Source of the DNA: Flavobacteriia bacterium
GTDB taxonomy: Bacteria > Bacteroidota > Bacteroidia > Flavobacteriales_D > Crocinitomicaceae
Reading direction: 5' to 3'
DNA: 62,281 nt
NCBI GenBank assembly: GCA_009924735.1
Contig: RFQZ01000011.1
Span: forward strand, 1-62,281
Part shown: piece after piece, positions 1 to 9,800 of the stretch
Layout of the letters: each line of letters begins with the position of its first letter
How positions within the stretch are numbered: the stretch's first letter is position 1
Notes under the pieces: model-generated
What the model was told of the DNA's origin: nothing
The model's database searches: none
What the model saw: only the letters and a program-made list of their open reading frames with translations
Program-made: the position numbers and the translations under genes

Positions 1-2
1 TA

Positions 3-482
3 AACTATAAGAATATAAAACATGTAATTTTTTTCAGTGTCAGCTTACTTACATTAAGTTGTACAAATGCTCAAAAACGAACAAATGGTGAAGTTCCTCA
101 AAGTGTTAAGGATGCATTTGCTGCGAAATACCCAACAGCCAAAGTTGAAAAATGGGATAAGGAAGCAGCAGGTTATGAAGCTTCCTTTGTAATGAACAAA
201 ATCGAAATGTCAGCAAATTTCAGTAATGAAGGTGTTTTTGAAGAAGTAGAAGAAGAAATTAATGCCAGTTCACTTCCAAAGGTAATAACAGAATATTGTA
301 CAAAAAACTATCCTGGTCACAAGTTGTCTGAAGCCGCAAAAATTACTGATGTAGCTGGAAAAGTAACATATGAAGCTGAAATGGCAAAAGGTAAAGAACA
401 TTTCGATGTTATTTTTGACGCTAATGGTGGTTTCGTTAAAAAGGGTGAAACTGCTTCTGAAGATGAAGAAGATGAGGATTAA
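3..482 (+). CDS. PepSY-like (DUF2874-type) exported protein, 5' truncated
   Basis: The reading frame is open from the left edge, so the start lies outside the window. An ATG at 192 is only internal, because the coding frame continues upstream through a hydrophobic signal segment ending LLTLSC (a lipobox-like site) followed by AQKR. The mature part reads EVPQSVKDAFAAKYP and, later, LPKVITEYCTKNYPGHK. These are two repeats of the form 'P..v...f...yP.a', typical of PepSY-like periplasmic proteins of Bacteroidota. The C-terminus is an acidic tail (SEDEEDED). The molecular role is unknown; the family is thought to be a small periplasmic binding or inhibitory fold. An excellent hairpin follows the stop codon. 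Confidence 0.75.
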   Translation, partial: NYKNIKHVIFFSVSLLTLSCTNAQKRTNGEVPQSVKDAFAAKYPTAKVEKWDKEAAGYEASFVMNKIEMSANFSNEGVFEEVEEEINASSLPKVITEYCTKNYPGHKLSEAAKITDVAGKVTYEAEMAKGKEHFDVIFDANGGFVKKGETASEDEEDED

Positions 483-493
483 ATAAAAATTCA

Positions 494-540
494 AATAAGA
501 CAATATCCAGTTTAATAGTGATTAGACTGGATATCTTATT
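494..540 (+). terminator. Intrinsic terminator after the PepSY-like gene
   Basis: ATATCCAGT (503-511) pairs perfectly with ACTGGATAT (526-534). The stem is extended by AATAAG (494-499) against CTTATT (535-540), and T-rich sequence follows. It sits 12 bases after the stop codon. Confidence 0.8.
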
Positions 541-593
541 TTAACCCAAACATTTCTTTTTAAATGTACTTCTTTACATAAACAGATAGATTT

Positions 594-2888
594 ATGAAAC
601 AACTTATTTTATTTTTTGGATTACTTATTTCAAATTACATAGCTTGCCAAACGGTAACAATAAGTGGAACTATACATGATTTTGAAACCGGCGAATCTAT
701 TATTGATGCGAGTATTTATTCTACAAAATATAAAATAGGTGCAACGGCGAATACTTATGGGTTTTACTCTTTGACCTTGCCAAGTGGAGATAGCTCGGGA
801 ATTGTTTTTTCCTATTTCGGATATACCCCAATAATAAAGAAGATTAAATTAAATCAAAATGTTGAAATCAACATTCAGTTAAAACCACGTGTTACAGATC
901 TTAAGGAAGTTGTTGTTTCCGTAAAAAAATTAGATGACAATGTAGAAAAAGCGGAAATGGGTGTTATCGATATACCAATTCAAAAAATTAGAGAACTACC
1001 TGCTATACTGGGAGAAACAGATGTTTTAAAAATAATTCAATTATTGCCAGGGGTACAATCAGGTAATGAAGGTACTACAGGCTTTTTTGTTCGTGGAGGT
1101 AATGGCAATCAAAATTTGGTGCAATTAGATGAAGCAGTTGTTTACAATCCAAATCATCTTTTTGGACTTTTTAGCACATTTAATACACGTGCATTGAATA
1201 AGGTCACGCTAATTAAAGGTGGATTTCCAGCTCAATATGGTGGTAGATTGTCTTCAATATTAGATATTTCAATGAGAGAAGGGAATAATCAAAAATACAA
1301 GGTAGAAGGTGGAATTGGAATAATTTCTTCTAATTTAACAATAGAAGGTCCCATAGTTAAAAATAAAGCATCATTTATAGTTTCAGCTAGACGAACTTAT
1401 TTAGATCTTTTGATAAAACCTTTTTTACCGAAAGGTCTTTCAACAACCTATAATTTTTATGATCTAAATGCAAAAATTAATTGGCAAATCACTAAAAAAG
1501 ATAGAATTTTTCTAAGTGCATTTAAAGGAAATGATCATGCAGCGTATACAGAAGCTAGCAGTCTGAATTATGGTATAAATTTCGGGAATACGACAGCCAC
1601 TTTAAGATGGAATCATATTATAGGACCAAAATTATTTGTGAATACATCTTTAATTCATAATACGTATATTATGAATTTATCAACGATTCAAACAAAATAT
1701 TTCGCCCAAATTTATTCGGGAATAAAAGATGTAAACGGTAAAACAGAATTTCAATATTTTGCAAATTCTAAACATAAAATACTATTTGGAGGGAATTACA
1801 TTTATCACACATTTACTTCAAAAGGGAAAACAGATAAAATTCCAAAAGACTTAATTGTTACAAGTCTTAATACCAATAATACACCAGAAAGATATTCAAA
1901 TGAATTTGCCATTTATATTAATGATCAATATACGATTAGTAAAAAGATAGGGTTAAATGTTGGAGTCAGAATGCCAGGTTTTATTTCTAAAGAATCAAAA
2001 TATTTTGCCATTGAACCAAGAAGTACCTTAAAAATTTCCATCGATTCATCTTCATCAATAAAAGCGGCATATACAGTTATGAATCAATATTTACATAGTG
2101 TAGCGAGTTCAAGTGCCTCATTGCCCTATGATTTGTTAATTCCTTCTTCTAATATTACAAAACCTGAAAGAAGTCAACAAATTGCATTAGGTTATTTTAG
2201 AAATTTCAAAGAAAATAAATTTGAAACTAGTGTTGAAATGTATTATAAGACGATGCAAAATCAAGTTGCATTTAAGGAAGGAACACAGCTTTTAGAACAA
2301 ACAAATATTGACAGCTCGTTAATCTTTGGAAAAGGTTGGAGCTATGGTGCAGAATTTTTTCTCAAGAAAAACTCCGGCAAATTTTCTGGATGGGTTTCTT
2401 ACACTCTTTCTTGGACTTACCAGCAATTTAAAGATTTAAATTATGGTGAAAAGTTTCCATATAAATATGACCGAAGACATGCTTTGTCTGTTGTTGGAAC
2501 ATATGAATTATCGGAAAAATGGACTTTATCGGCAGATTTTGTATTTTCTACCGGTGGAGCATATACCTTACCTGTTGGTAAAGTAATTGTATCTGATGGA
2601 GGAAGCTTATATGATGGAGTTTATTATTCTTATGACCAAAGAAATAATTACAGACTGAACGCTTATCACAGGTTAGATCTTGGTGCAACTTACAGAAAGA
2701 CTAGAACTATTTTTAAAGGAAAACTACCAATGGTTTCTGAATGGGTCTTTAGCATTTATAATGTATATAGCCACAAAAATCCCTATTTCGTTTATTTAAC
2801 CGTAGATCCGGTTACACAAAAACCTCAAGCAAAACAAGTTTCCTTATTGCCAATTATACCGAGTGTTACATATAACTTTAAATTCTAA
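594..2888 (+). CDS. TonB-dependent outer-membrane receptor with carboxypeptidase-like domain
   Basis: 764 residues. A signal peptide ends near residue 20. A carboxypeptidase-D regulatory-like beta-sandwich follows at about 20-105 (VTISGTIHDFETGESIIDAS). The plug domain is at about 130-245 (LLPGVQSGNEGTTGFFVRGG; QYGGRLSSILDI), and the rest is a 22-strand-type barrel ending in a terminal aromatic residue (YNFKF). Such receptors import ligands with energy from TonB/ExbBD. The next gene, a DUF4249 lipoprotein, overlaps by one base (TAATG), and this pairing recurs in Bacteroidota, so the two probably form one uptake complex. The substrate cannot be read from sequence. The gene is visibly more AT-rich than genes beyond position 4000. 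Confidence 0.9.
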   Translation: MKQLILFFGLLISNYIACQTVTISGTIHDFETGESIIDASIYSTKYKIGATANTYGFYSLTLPSGDSSGIVFSYFGYTPIIKKIKLNQNVEINIQLKPRVTDLKEVVVSVKKLDDNVEKAEMGVIDIPIQKIRELPAILGETDVLKIIQLLPGVQSGNEGTTGFFVRGGNGNQNLVQLDEAVVYNPNHLFGLFSTFNTRALNKVTLIKGGFPAQYGGRLSSILDISMREGNNQKYKVEGGIGIISSNLTIEGPIVKNKASFIVSARRTYLDLLIKPFLPKGLSTTYNFYDLNAKINWQITKKDRIFLSAFKGNDHAAYTEASSLNYGINFGNTTATLRWNHIIGPKLFVNTSLIHNTYIMNLSTIQTKYFAQIYSGIKDVNGKTEFQYFANSKHKILFGGNYIYHTFTSKGKTDKIPKDLIVTSLNTNNTPERYSNEFAIYINDQYTISKKIGLNVGVRMPGFISKESKYFAIEPRSTLKISIDSSSSIKAAYTVMNQYLHSVASSSASLPYDLLIPSSNITKPERSQQIALGYFRNFKENKFETSVEMYYKTMQNQVAFKEGTQLLEQTNIDSSLIFGKGWSYGAEFFLKKNSGKFSGWVSYTLSWTYQQFKDLNYGEKFPYKYDRRHALSVVGTYELSEKWTLSADFVFSTGGAYTLPVGKVIVSDGGSLYDGVYYSYDQRNNYRLNAYHRLDLGATYRKTRTIFKGKLPMVSEWVFSIYNVYSHKNPYFVYLTVDPVTQKPQAKQVSLLPIIPSVTYNFKF

Positions 2889-3784
2889 TGATGAAAACTA
2901 AAATATCCTATCTCGCTATCTTCATTTTTACACTATTATTGTCTTGTCAGAAAGATATTCAAATTAAAACGCTTCCTTATTCAACTCAATTATCAATTGA
3001 GTGTATTTTAACACCAGGTCAAAAACCACAATGTTTTGTGTCTTTTAGCGAAGCTTTCTTTAGTGATAATTCTACTCCCTCAGACCTTTTCGTTCATGGG
3101 GCTGTAGTTACAATTAATGGGGTTACCAATGATGCTTTAGTAGAAGATTCAACATATGATAAATTCAGATGCAGATGGGTACCTTTTTATAGAGGTTCAG
3201 TATTGCCAGTCATTGGAGAAACCTATACATTAAAAGTTGAATACAATGGTCAAACTTATACTGCTACAACAACAATATCTCAACAACAAGTGTCAATAAC
3301 AAATACTTCTTATGTAAGTGTTTTTCATGATGTTTATGGGGAACATGAAGGAGTAGTTCTTGATTTTACAGATATTGCTGGTTCAGAGAATTTTTATCGC
3401 TATCAAATGAATCGTTTTATTGACAGCAGCGTATATGGAGCATCTAATTTAGGACTTATACATAGTCAATGTACATTTGGGGAATTCTTTCATGTTAAGG
3501 AGTTTGGCAGGTCAGTTTATTACGATAAAGGAATAGATGGACAGTCAATGCAATTCGTTGTAGAACCTGCTTTTAAGCATAAAGCTGGGGATACCGCTTA
3601 TGTAATGATACAGTCCTTAGATGCAAAATCTGCAGCATTTTTTAAAAATATTGATCAGCAGAAATTATCGCAACTTAATCCATTTGTAGAACCTGTGTTT
3701 TTACAAACACAAATACCCGGATGTATTGGTGTTTTTGGGTCTTCTGTAGTATCTGATTCTGTACTATTTGTTTATCCTCAGTAA
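2888..3784 (+). CDS. DUF4249 family lipoprotein
   Basis: About 298 residues, starting at the ATG that overlaps the receptor's stop codon; a second ATG follows immediately at 2891. The signal peptide ends in a lipobox (TLLLSC, Cys about 20). The start of the mature protein (QLSIECILTPGQKPQCFVSFSEAF) and the segments VHGAVVTINGV and YTLKVEYNGQTYTATTTI fit DUF4249, a family of predicted surface or periplasmic lipoproteins encoded beside TonB receptors. It is presumably the accessory binding component of the upstream receptor. The biochemical function is unknown. Confidence 0.8.
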   Translation: MMKTKISYLAIFIFTLLLSCQKDIQIKTLPYSTQLSIECILTPGQKPQCFVSFSEAFFSDNSTPSDLFVHGAVVTINGVTNDALVEDSTYDKFRCRWVPFYRGSVLPVIGETYTLKVEYNGQTYTATTTISQQQVSITNTSYVSVFHDVYGEHEGVVLDFTDIAGSENFYRYQMNRFIDSSVYGASNLGLIHSQCTFGEFFHVKEFGRSVYYDKGIDGQSMQFVVEPAFKHKAGDTAYVMIQSLDAKSAAFFKNIDQQKLSQLNPFVEPVFLQTQIPGCIGVFGSSVVSDSVLFVYPQ

Positions 3785-3833
3785 GATTAATCATAATCCA
3801 ACGATTTTAACTTATAAATTTTACCATAAAGAA

Positions 3834-3876
3834 AAAACCCTTACTTAACCAATTGTTAAGCTAAGGTTTATCTTTT
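3834..3876. terminator. Bidirectional hairpin terminator between DUF4249 gene and tRNA-Met
   Basis: CTTAAC and GTTAAG pair around the loop CAATT. The stem is extended, with mismatches, by AAACCC/GGTTT, and has an A-run on the left and TTTATCTTTT on the right. It could stop both the plus-strand operon and the minus-strand tRNA transcript. Confidence 0.6.
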
Positions 3877-3883
3877 ATGGTTG

Positions 3884-3957
3884 TGGTCCCACTTGGAATC
3901 GAACCAAGCACCTACTGATTATGAGTCAGTTGCTCTAACCGAATGAGCTATAGGACC
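3884..3957 (-). tRNA. tRNA-Met (anticodon CAT)
   Basis: On the minus strand all arms fold. The acceptor GGTCCTA (3951-3957) pairs with TGGGACC (3885-3891) with one G-T wobble. The D arm is GCTC/GAGC, the anticodon stem ACTGA/TCAGT with loop CTCATAA, and the T arm CTTGG/CCAAG around TTCGATT. The 3' CCA is not encoded, as is common in this phylum. Anticodon CAT could also mark an isoleucine tRNA modified with lysidine, but the overall sequence resembles elongator tRNA-Met. The 3' end faces the AT-rich segment at 1-3784. Confidence 0.93.
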
Positions 3958-4020
3958 AAAATTTGCAAAAAACCTGATTTGACAATCGTTGTCCTCTTGC
4001 GAATCTCCACTTTGAGGGAT

Positions 4021-4029
4021 GCAAAAATA
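4021..4029 (-). promoter_or_regulatory. Probable -7 box for the tRNA-Met gene
   Basis: The minus strand reads TATTTTTGC, an exact match to the Bacteroidota -7 consensus TAnnTTTGC, about 65 bases upstream of the mature tRNA 5' end. A well-spaced -33 TTTG is not obvious. Confidence 0.4.
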
Positions 4030-4068
4030 AGACTTTTTCTCAAAAACCACGTAAGTTCTGTCCCTGTG

Positions 4069-5118
4069 TTAAAATTTAACCGCAACACCTACATTGCCCA
4101 TAAAAGAAAATTGCTCAGAATTCAGGATTTCTTTACTGGCGACAAAAACTTTTGGCTCCATCCGAATGGAGATGTTTGAGGTGGGTTGGAAATCCAAGGT
4201 AGTGGAAAAACCGCCAATTTCTTTTTTCGCACTCGTACCGTTGGTTAGGCATCGGTTGTGCGGATCGAGATAGGTTTCTACTCGATTTGCCAATGCCCAT
4301 TTGGTTGCGAATTGATACTTTGCAATTACCTGCCCAGCTCCCCAAAGATACCCCGCCTCAATTCCTAAATCTATCGTTGAAATGAAAGTCCACTTGCCCT
4401 TCACGTAGGAAGCATTTACATGTTGGTAGAACCGATTGATTTTCATTTCATCAGGGTAAACGGAGCCATAAAAAGCAGTATACATTACAGAAAAATCGGG
4501 TGCGACATTGTATTTGTAATGGAATCCAAAGGCCGGTCTTTTGATCGCTGGGTCGAAATAAATACGTTGCCAACCGTTCAACACATGCGCCCCAAATTCA
4601 TGCTTTTTGTTTTCGGAGGTATACAACAACCTCACCCCGCTTAGGTAATAAGGCGAATTTTCAGCCACAATGCTGCGGGTTAAGGTTGGACTGTCGGATG
4701 AAACCATCGTTTCATAGCCAATAAAAGAATTGTAAATGCCCGCATCCAACCAAAGATTCTTCTTTTTTAGCAACTTAAATCCCACATAGGCTTCATTAAG
4801 GGGTTTTGCCCAAAAGGGTTCAGAAGAAAGATTGTAGGTCACATAGTCCCCATTCATAAGTCCCAAAGTAGAATGAAACCGCTTGGATTTAAATTCTGTA
4901 CGAAACAACAATAGGTTGTTACGCACCCTACGGTTGAATTTGTGACTGTAGAGGAAATTAAACTTGTAAAGTCCTGCATTCGTTTGATAACCCAAATAAA
5001 GGTCGCCAAAACCAGAAAAGGTAAGCGAAACGCCAGGATGCTTTTTTGCATGCCAAGTGACCTGCCCAAAAGAGACCAGGGGAAAGAGAAGTAAAAGACA
5101 AAAACACAGTTTCTTCAT
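4069..5118 (-). CDS. Outer-membrane beta-barrel protein, BBP2/porin-2-like
   Basis: 349 residues. The signal peptide (MKKLCFCLLLLFPLVSFGQ) is followed by many alternating hydrophobic/aromatic strands (for example FGDLYLGYQTNAGLYKFNFLYSH), a conserved NDAY-like segment (LNEAYVGFKLLKKKNLWLDAGIYNS) and a C-terminal barrel strand (MGNVGVAVKF). This fits the putative beta-barrel porin-2 family of Bacteroidota, which is predicted to form outer-membrane channels. The gene stands alone: the tRNA lies downstream and a divergent secreted phosphoesterase lies upstream. The start is the Met directly before the signal peptide. The transported solute is unknown. Confidence 0.7.
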   Translation of the reverse strand: MKKLCFCLLLLFPLVSFGQVTWHAKKHPGVSLTFSGFGDLYLGYQTNAGLYKFNFLYSHKFNRRVRNNLLLFRTEFKSKRFHSTLGLMNGDYVTYNLSSEPFWAKPLNEAYVGFKLLKKKNLWLDAGIYNSFIGYETMVSSDSPTLTRSIVAENSPYYLSGVRLLYTSENKKHEFGAHVLNGWQRIYFDPAIKRPAFGFHYKYNVAPDFSVMYTAFYGSVYPDEMKINRFYQHVNASYVKGKWTFISTIDLGIEAGYLWGAGQVIAKYQFATKWALANRVETYLDPHNRCLTNGTSAKKEIGGFSTTLDFQPTSNISIRMEPKVFVASKEILNSEQFSFMGNVGVAVKF

Positions 5119-5216
5119 GGGTATAAAATTAAGAACTTTTGATTCTCGATAGTCCAGAAATCTTCTAAACGGAATTGAATTCGTGGTTTTTTATTCCTTT
5201 TTAGCGAGCGATTCGC

Positions 5217-5224
5217 TACATTTG
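5217..5224 (+). promoter_or_regulatory. -7 promoter box upstream of PHP phosphoesterase gene
   Basis: TACATTTG matches TAnnTTTG exactly and lies 16 bases before the ATG at 5241, which implies a very short leader. No clear -33 TTTG is seen at the preferred distance. Confidence 0.4.
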
Positions 5225-5240
5225 GGTTAACCTTTGTGCC

Positions 5241-6887
5241 ATGAAAAAAATCACGCTTTTACTCCTTTTGTGTTTTGCAAAACAAGGCATTGCCCAAAAC
5301 TGGAACCATTATTATGGGAACATTCACGCACACAGTGGCTATTCAGATGGGAACAAAGACAGCGTAACTTCGGGCATGTCAAAGCCATTTCAGGACTTCG
5401 AGTATGCAAAACAATCACTTCACATCGATTTTTATGGCATCTCGGAACACAACCACTACGGAAGTGGAATGATCAATAAACAATATTATCACAACGGGGT
5501 AGCAGATGCCCTCAATGCAACGGTAGAGGATACGTTTGTGGCCATGTATGGCATGGAATGGGGCATCATTGCGAATGGCGGACATGTACTGATATACGGT
5601 TATGATAGCCTCATCGGTTGGCAAAACAACTTATACGACGCCTACGTTGGAGAATTTGACTACACGGGTTTGTGGCAAACCATCAACAGCAAACCCAATA
5701 CTTTTGGTTATTTAGCGCATCCGCAAGGAAGCGATTACAATGGCTTATTCACCGTTCAAGCCGATTCCGTGGCAGATGCAGCCATCGTTGGTTTGGCATT
5801 CAGAAGTGGCCCTGCATTTTCAACGAATTTTACCTACAGCAACCCAACCAACTCCTCTTATTGGGCAAGATACACGGATGCTTTGAAACGAGGCTATCAC
5901 CTTGGCGTCGGACTTGACCACGACACCCACAACAGCGTATTTGGTCGATCTCAACAGGGTCGCTTGGGATTGTTTGCGGGAAAATTGACAAAAAACGACC
6001 TGCTCTACGCCTTCCGAAAAATGCATTTTTATGCCTCAGATGATTGGAATTTCCGTCCAGACTTCAAGGTCAATGAGCAACCCATGGGAAGCATCATCAC
6101 GCAAGCGGGAAACCCAACGGTATTTATTGATTGCATTGACTTTGACCTCTCAGAAACCGTAGCAAGTATTTTTATTTACCATGGCATACCTGGAAGTGGT
6201 CAACAAGCAACCTTGCTAACCCAAGCAAATGCTACCACAACCCATTCCTTTACCCACAATATACCAGACGGAAGTACCTATTACTATTATGCAAGGATTC
6301 TTCAAGGGGATGGCGACGAGATTTTCACTTCTCCCATTTGGTATACCCGGAACGACGGTCAAACCAACGCAGCACCGGTTGCGAATTTTTCCGCCTCGAC
6401 ATTGCTTGCATGTGCAGGAGAAGTAATCCAATTAAATTACGAAGGAACAGGCATGAACAACACCTATTTCTGGTCCTTTTCTAACGGTGCCACGCCAAGT
6501 TATGCCACAGGCAGCAATCCTGTAGTTTCCTTTGATACAACTGGTGTTTTCCATGTAACCTTGTATGTTGAAAACAATGCAGGCACCTCTTTTTACAGTC
6601 AAGACATCACCATAGAAGGATGTGCTGGAATTTCAGAAACCGCCTCGGGTTTCAAAATATACCCAAACCCAGCAACGCAAGAACTCTTTATTGAAACCGA
6701 AAATGTTTCAGAAAAAACAGCATTGTTTAAAGTCTACGATGCTTTCGGCAGAATGGTAAAGGCTTATCCTTTGGAATCCAAAGCAAAACAAAAGGTAGAC
6801 ATCTCCAACATTCCTACAGGTATGTATTCCGTTCAACTTGAATTGGACAACGCCCAATACTTCGAACACCTCTGGATACAGAAATAG
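5241..6887 (+). CDS. Secreted PHP-domain metallophosphoesterase with PKD and T9SS sorting domains
   Basis: 548 residues. The signal peptide ends near residue 19 (GIAQ). A PHP-type metal site is visible: H29-A-H31 in GNIHAHSGYSDG, E69-H70-N71-H72, E106 (GMEW), H160 (AHPQG), and D226-H227 with H230 (GLDHDTH). This is the CehA/McbA-like arrangement of metal-dependent phosphoesterases. A PKD-like Ig fold (about 378-465, APVANFSAS...FSNGATPSYA) and a type A T9SS C-terminal domain (FKIYPNPATQELFI to the end) follow. The product should therefore be secreted and attached to the surface. The substrate is unknown, with phosphodiesters likely. The stop codon lies 12 bases from the convergent RND gene. 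Confidence 0.82.
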   Translation: MKKITLLLLLCFAKQGIAQNWNHYYGNIHAHSGYSDGNKDSVTSGMSKPFQDFEYAKQSLHIDFYGISEHNHYGSGMINKQYYHNGVADALNATVEDTFVAMYGMEWGIIANGGHVLIYGYDSLIGWQNNLYDAYVGEFDYTGLWQTINSKPNTFGYLAHPQGSDYNGLFTVQADSVADAAIVGLAFRSGPAFSTNFTYSNPTNSSYWARYTDALKRGYHLGVGLDHDTHNSVFGRSQQGRLGLFAGKLTKNDLLYAFRKMHFYASDDWNFRPDFKVNEQPMGSIITQAGNPTVFIDCIDFDLSETVASIFIYHGIPGSGQQATLLTQANATTTHSFTHNIPDGSTYYYYARILQGDGDEIFTSPIWYTRNDGQTNAAPVANFSASTLLACAGEVIQLNYEGTGMNNTYFWSFSNGATPSYATGSNPVVSFDTTGVFHVTLYVENNAGTSFYSQDITIEGCAGISETASGFKIYPNPATQELFIETENVSEKTALFKVYDAFGRMVKAYPLESKAKQKVDISNIPTGMYSVQLELDNAQYFEHLWIQK

Positions 6888-6899
6888 TTTGGAAAGGCT

Positions 6900-9800
6900 T
6901 TAAGCTTCTTCCGTAACCGTTAATTTCTTTACCAATTTTCGTTTCGAAAACCACGCTTTAACTCGGTCAACGGTGTCGTACATCAAAGGAACCACGATGA
7001 TGGTAAGGAACATTGAACTCGTCAACCCACCGATAAGAACCCAAGCCAAGCCATTTTTCCATTCGGCCCCTGTACCCTTTGCAACTGCAATGGGAATCAT
7101 ACCAATTACCATGGCGATGGTCGTCATCAAAATGGGTCTCAAACGCGTACGCACGGATTCCAACAAGGCTTCTCGTGTACTCATTCCATCCTTTTTCAAA
7201 TGGTTGGTGAAATCCACAATCAAGATGGCATTCTTCGCCACGAGACCGAGGAGCATGAGCATACCAAGCATGGTGAAAATACCCATGTTAGAGGAAGACA
7301 AACTCAAGGCCAAGACGGCACCAATGAGCGCGACAAAGATTGAGAAAAGGACAATGAACGGGTAGACAAAATTGTCGTAAAGCACCACCATAATTAGGTA
7401 AACGAGCATGAGGCCGATGCCCATTGCGGTACCCAAGGCACCCATGGATTCCTTTTGACGTTTTACCTCCCCACCCCACTTCATTTTCACATTTGGATTC
7501 AAAGGTTTGTCTTTCAAATACGCGTCGATGTCCTGCGAAACATTTCCCGCTGCACGACCTAACACCCAACATCTCAGGGTTGTATTGTTTGCACGGTTTT
7601 TTCTTTCCAGGGAACCATTTCCATTTTCCATGGTTACATTGGCAAATTCTTCCAATCGCACTTGTTTTCCATCATTCGCCACAAAAGACATGGATTTAAC
7701 GTCCCCGATGTTCTGGCGGTCGTAGCTGTCCATCATGATTTTAATACCAAACTCTTCTCCTTTGTCATCATATTTCACATCGTCGTTTCCTGTTAGTGCA
7801 TTTTGCATTTGCATCCCTACCATCGCAATGGGCAATCCAAGCTGTCCCATTTTTTCACGATCCAGTTCAATTCGAATTTCCGGGGTGACGTCATCGGTAG
7901 AAATGTAAGCATCTTTAGCACCTTTAATCGTGTCCATAAATCCTTTTAACCTTCGGGCTTCTTTGATCAACAATTCATTGTCATTTGAGGATAAAAAGAT
8001 TTCTATCGGGGCCTCTTCAGATTCAATCATTCCAATGTTCAAAGCTTTGACTTCAACCCCTGGATGAGATCTTTCAATTTTTTTACGCACCTCTGTCATG
8101 TAATTGATGGTCGGGTATTTTTCCTGCATTCCATGAATTAATTTCACAGTGATTTCAGATTTGTATTCTGAACCGAAAGAGGCTGCTCCCATCCCGGAAC
8201 TTGGACCCCCAACATTTGAAAACACAATGTCAATGATGTCTTTTTGGGCAATCAACATTTCCTCAATTTCGTGGGTCACCCGATTGTTTTCCTCGAAGGT
8301 GGTGCTTTTATCAAACTTCAACTTAAGCATGAACTTTCCTTCATCGCCTTGGGCCACGAACTCTTGTCCTACAATACCTAAAGTCATGGTACTAAAACTG
8401 GCCACAAAAATGACAAAAATACCTAATGCCGTTAGCCATTTGTGTTTCAAGGACCAACTTACCAAATGCACGTAGGCTTCTGTAAATTTTTCAAGACGGC
8501 CTTCAAACCAAGCCAAGAATTTATAGAATGGATTCTTCTTTTCCTTCAGGTTGACCTCTTTGGCCATTCGGGAAGCCAACCACGGCGTAAGGGTAAAACA
8601 AACAAAGAGGGACATCAGTGTAGAAATTACCACTACGATGGAGAATTGCTCCAAAATATCGGCGATTACACCTTCAATAAATACTACGGGAGAGAACACT
8701 ACGACATCCACCAAGGTAATGGCGAGGGCGGTAAAACCAATTTCATTCCTACCATCCAAGGCGGCTTGGCGTTTGTTTTTTCCCATTTTGAGGTGGCGGT
8801 AAATGTTTTCAAGTACAACAATGGAGTCATCCACCAAGATTCCAATGACAAGAGACATTGCCAAAAGGGTCATCAGGTTCAACGTGAATCCCAAAGCGTA
8901 CATGGCGATGAAGGTAGAAATGAGGGATGCAGGTATGGCAATGAGTACAATCAAGGCATTTCGCAGGGTGTGCAAGAAAAGCAACATGACCAAAGCGACC
9001 AAGAAAATGGCCAGTTCAAGGTCGTGTTGTACGGCATTTACGGATTCTAAGGTAACATTTGAAGTATCGGTAGCGATGTTAAACTTCAACCCTTCGGCTT
9101 TGAATTTTTCTTCCAAATCCTTGAACCTTGCTTTGGTAAATTCAGACATTTCAACGGCATTGGCATCGCTTTGCTTTTTGATTCGGAGGCCAATCCCTTC
9201 CACACCATTGAGACGACATAGGGACAAACGGTCTTCCGTATTGTCTGCAACATCGGCAACATCACCGAGTTTCACAACGGAGGTTCCTGAGGAGCTTAAA
9301 ACCAAGTCTTTCAATTGTGCAATGGATTGAAACTTCCCAGAGAGCCTAACGGTCATTTGCTCGCCGGTATTTTTCACTTTCCCTGTGGGAAATTCCACAT
9401 TGGCTGCAGCGATGGCTTGGTTGATGCTTGCCAAAGAAAGTCCATACAACTTCAACTTTTCCTTATCCACGTTCACGCGGATTTCACGTTTTTCTCCACC
9501 AATTACTTGTACCTCGGCAACGCCTTTTACTTGTTTAATTTGGGGAAGGACTTGTTCATTGAGCAAGGTCATGAAGCTTCGGTTGTCCATGTTGGTTGCC
9601 ACGGCACTTGCTTGAATGACAGGCGAAGCGTTGGGCTCAATTTTAGCTAAAACCGGTTTACTGGCATTGTCGGGAAGGTTGTTTTCAATGGCATTGATTT
9701 TACGTTGTGCATCTTGCAGCGCTGTGTTGATGTCAACTCCGTTCTTAAATTCCATCAACACTACGGAAGCATTTTCCAAGGAAAAGGATGTGACTTCGTC

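Noticed and set aside
8442..9050. 202-codon plus-strand frame
   Set aside because: It lies wholly antisense to the RND permease, whose motifs confirm the minus strand.
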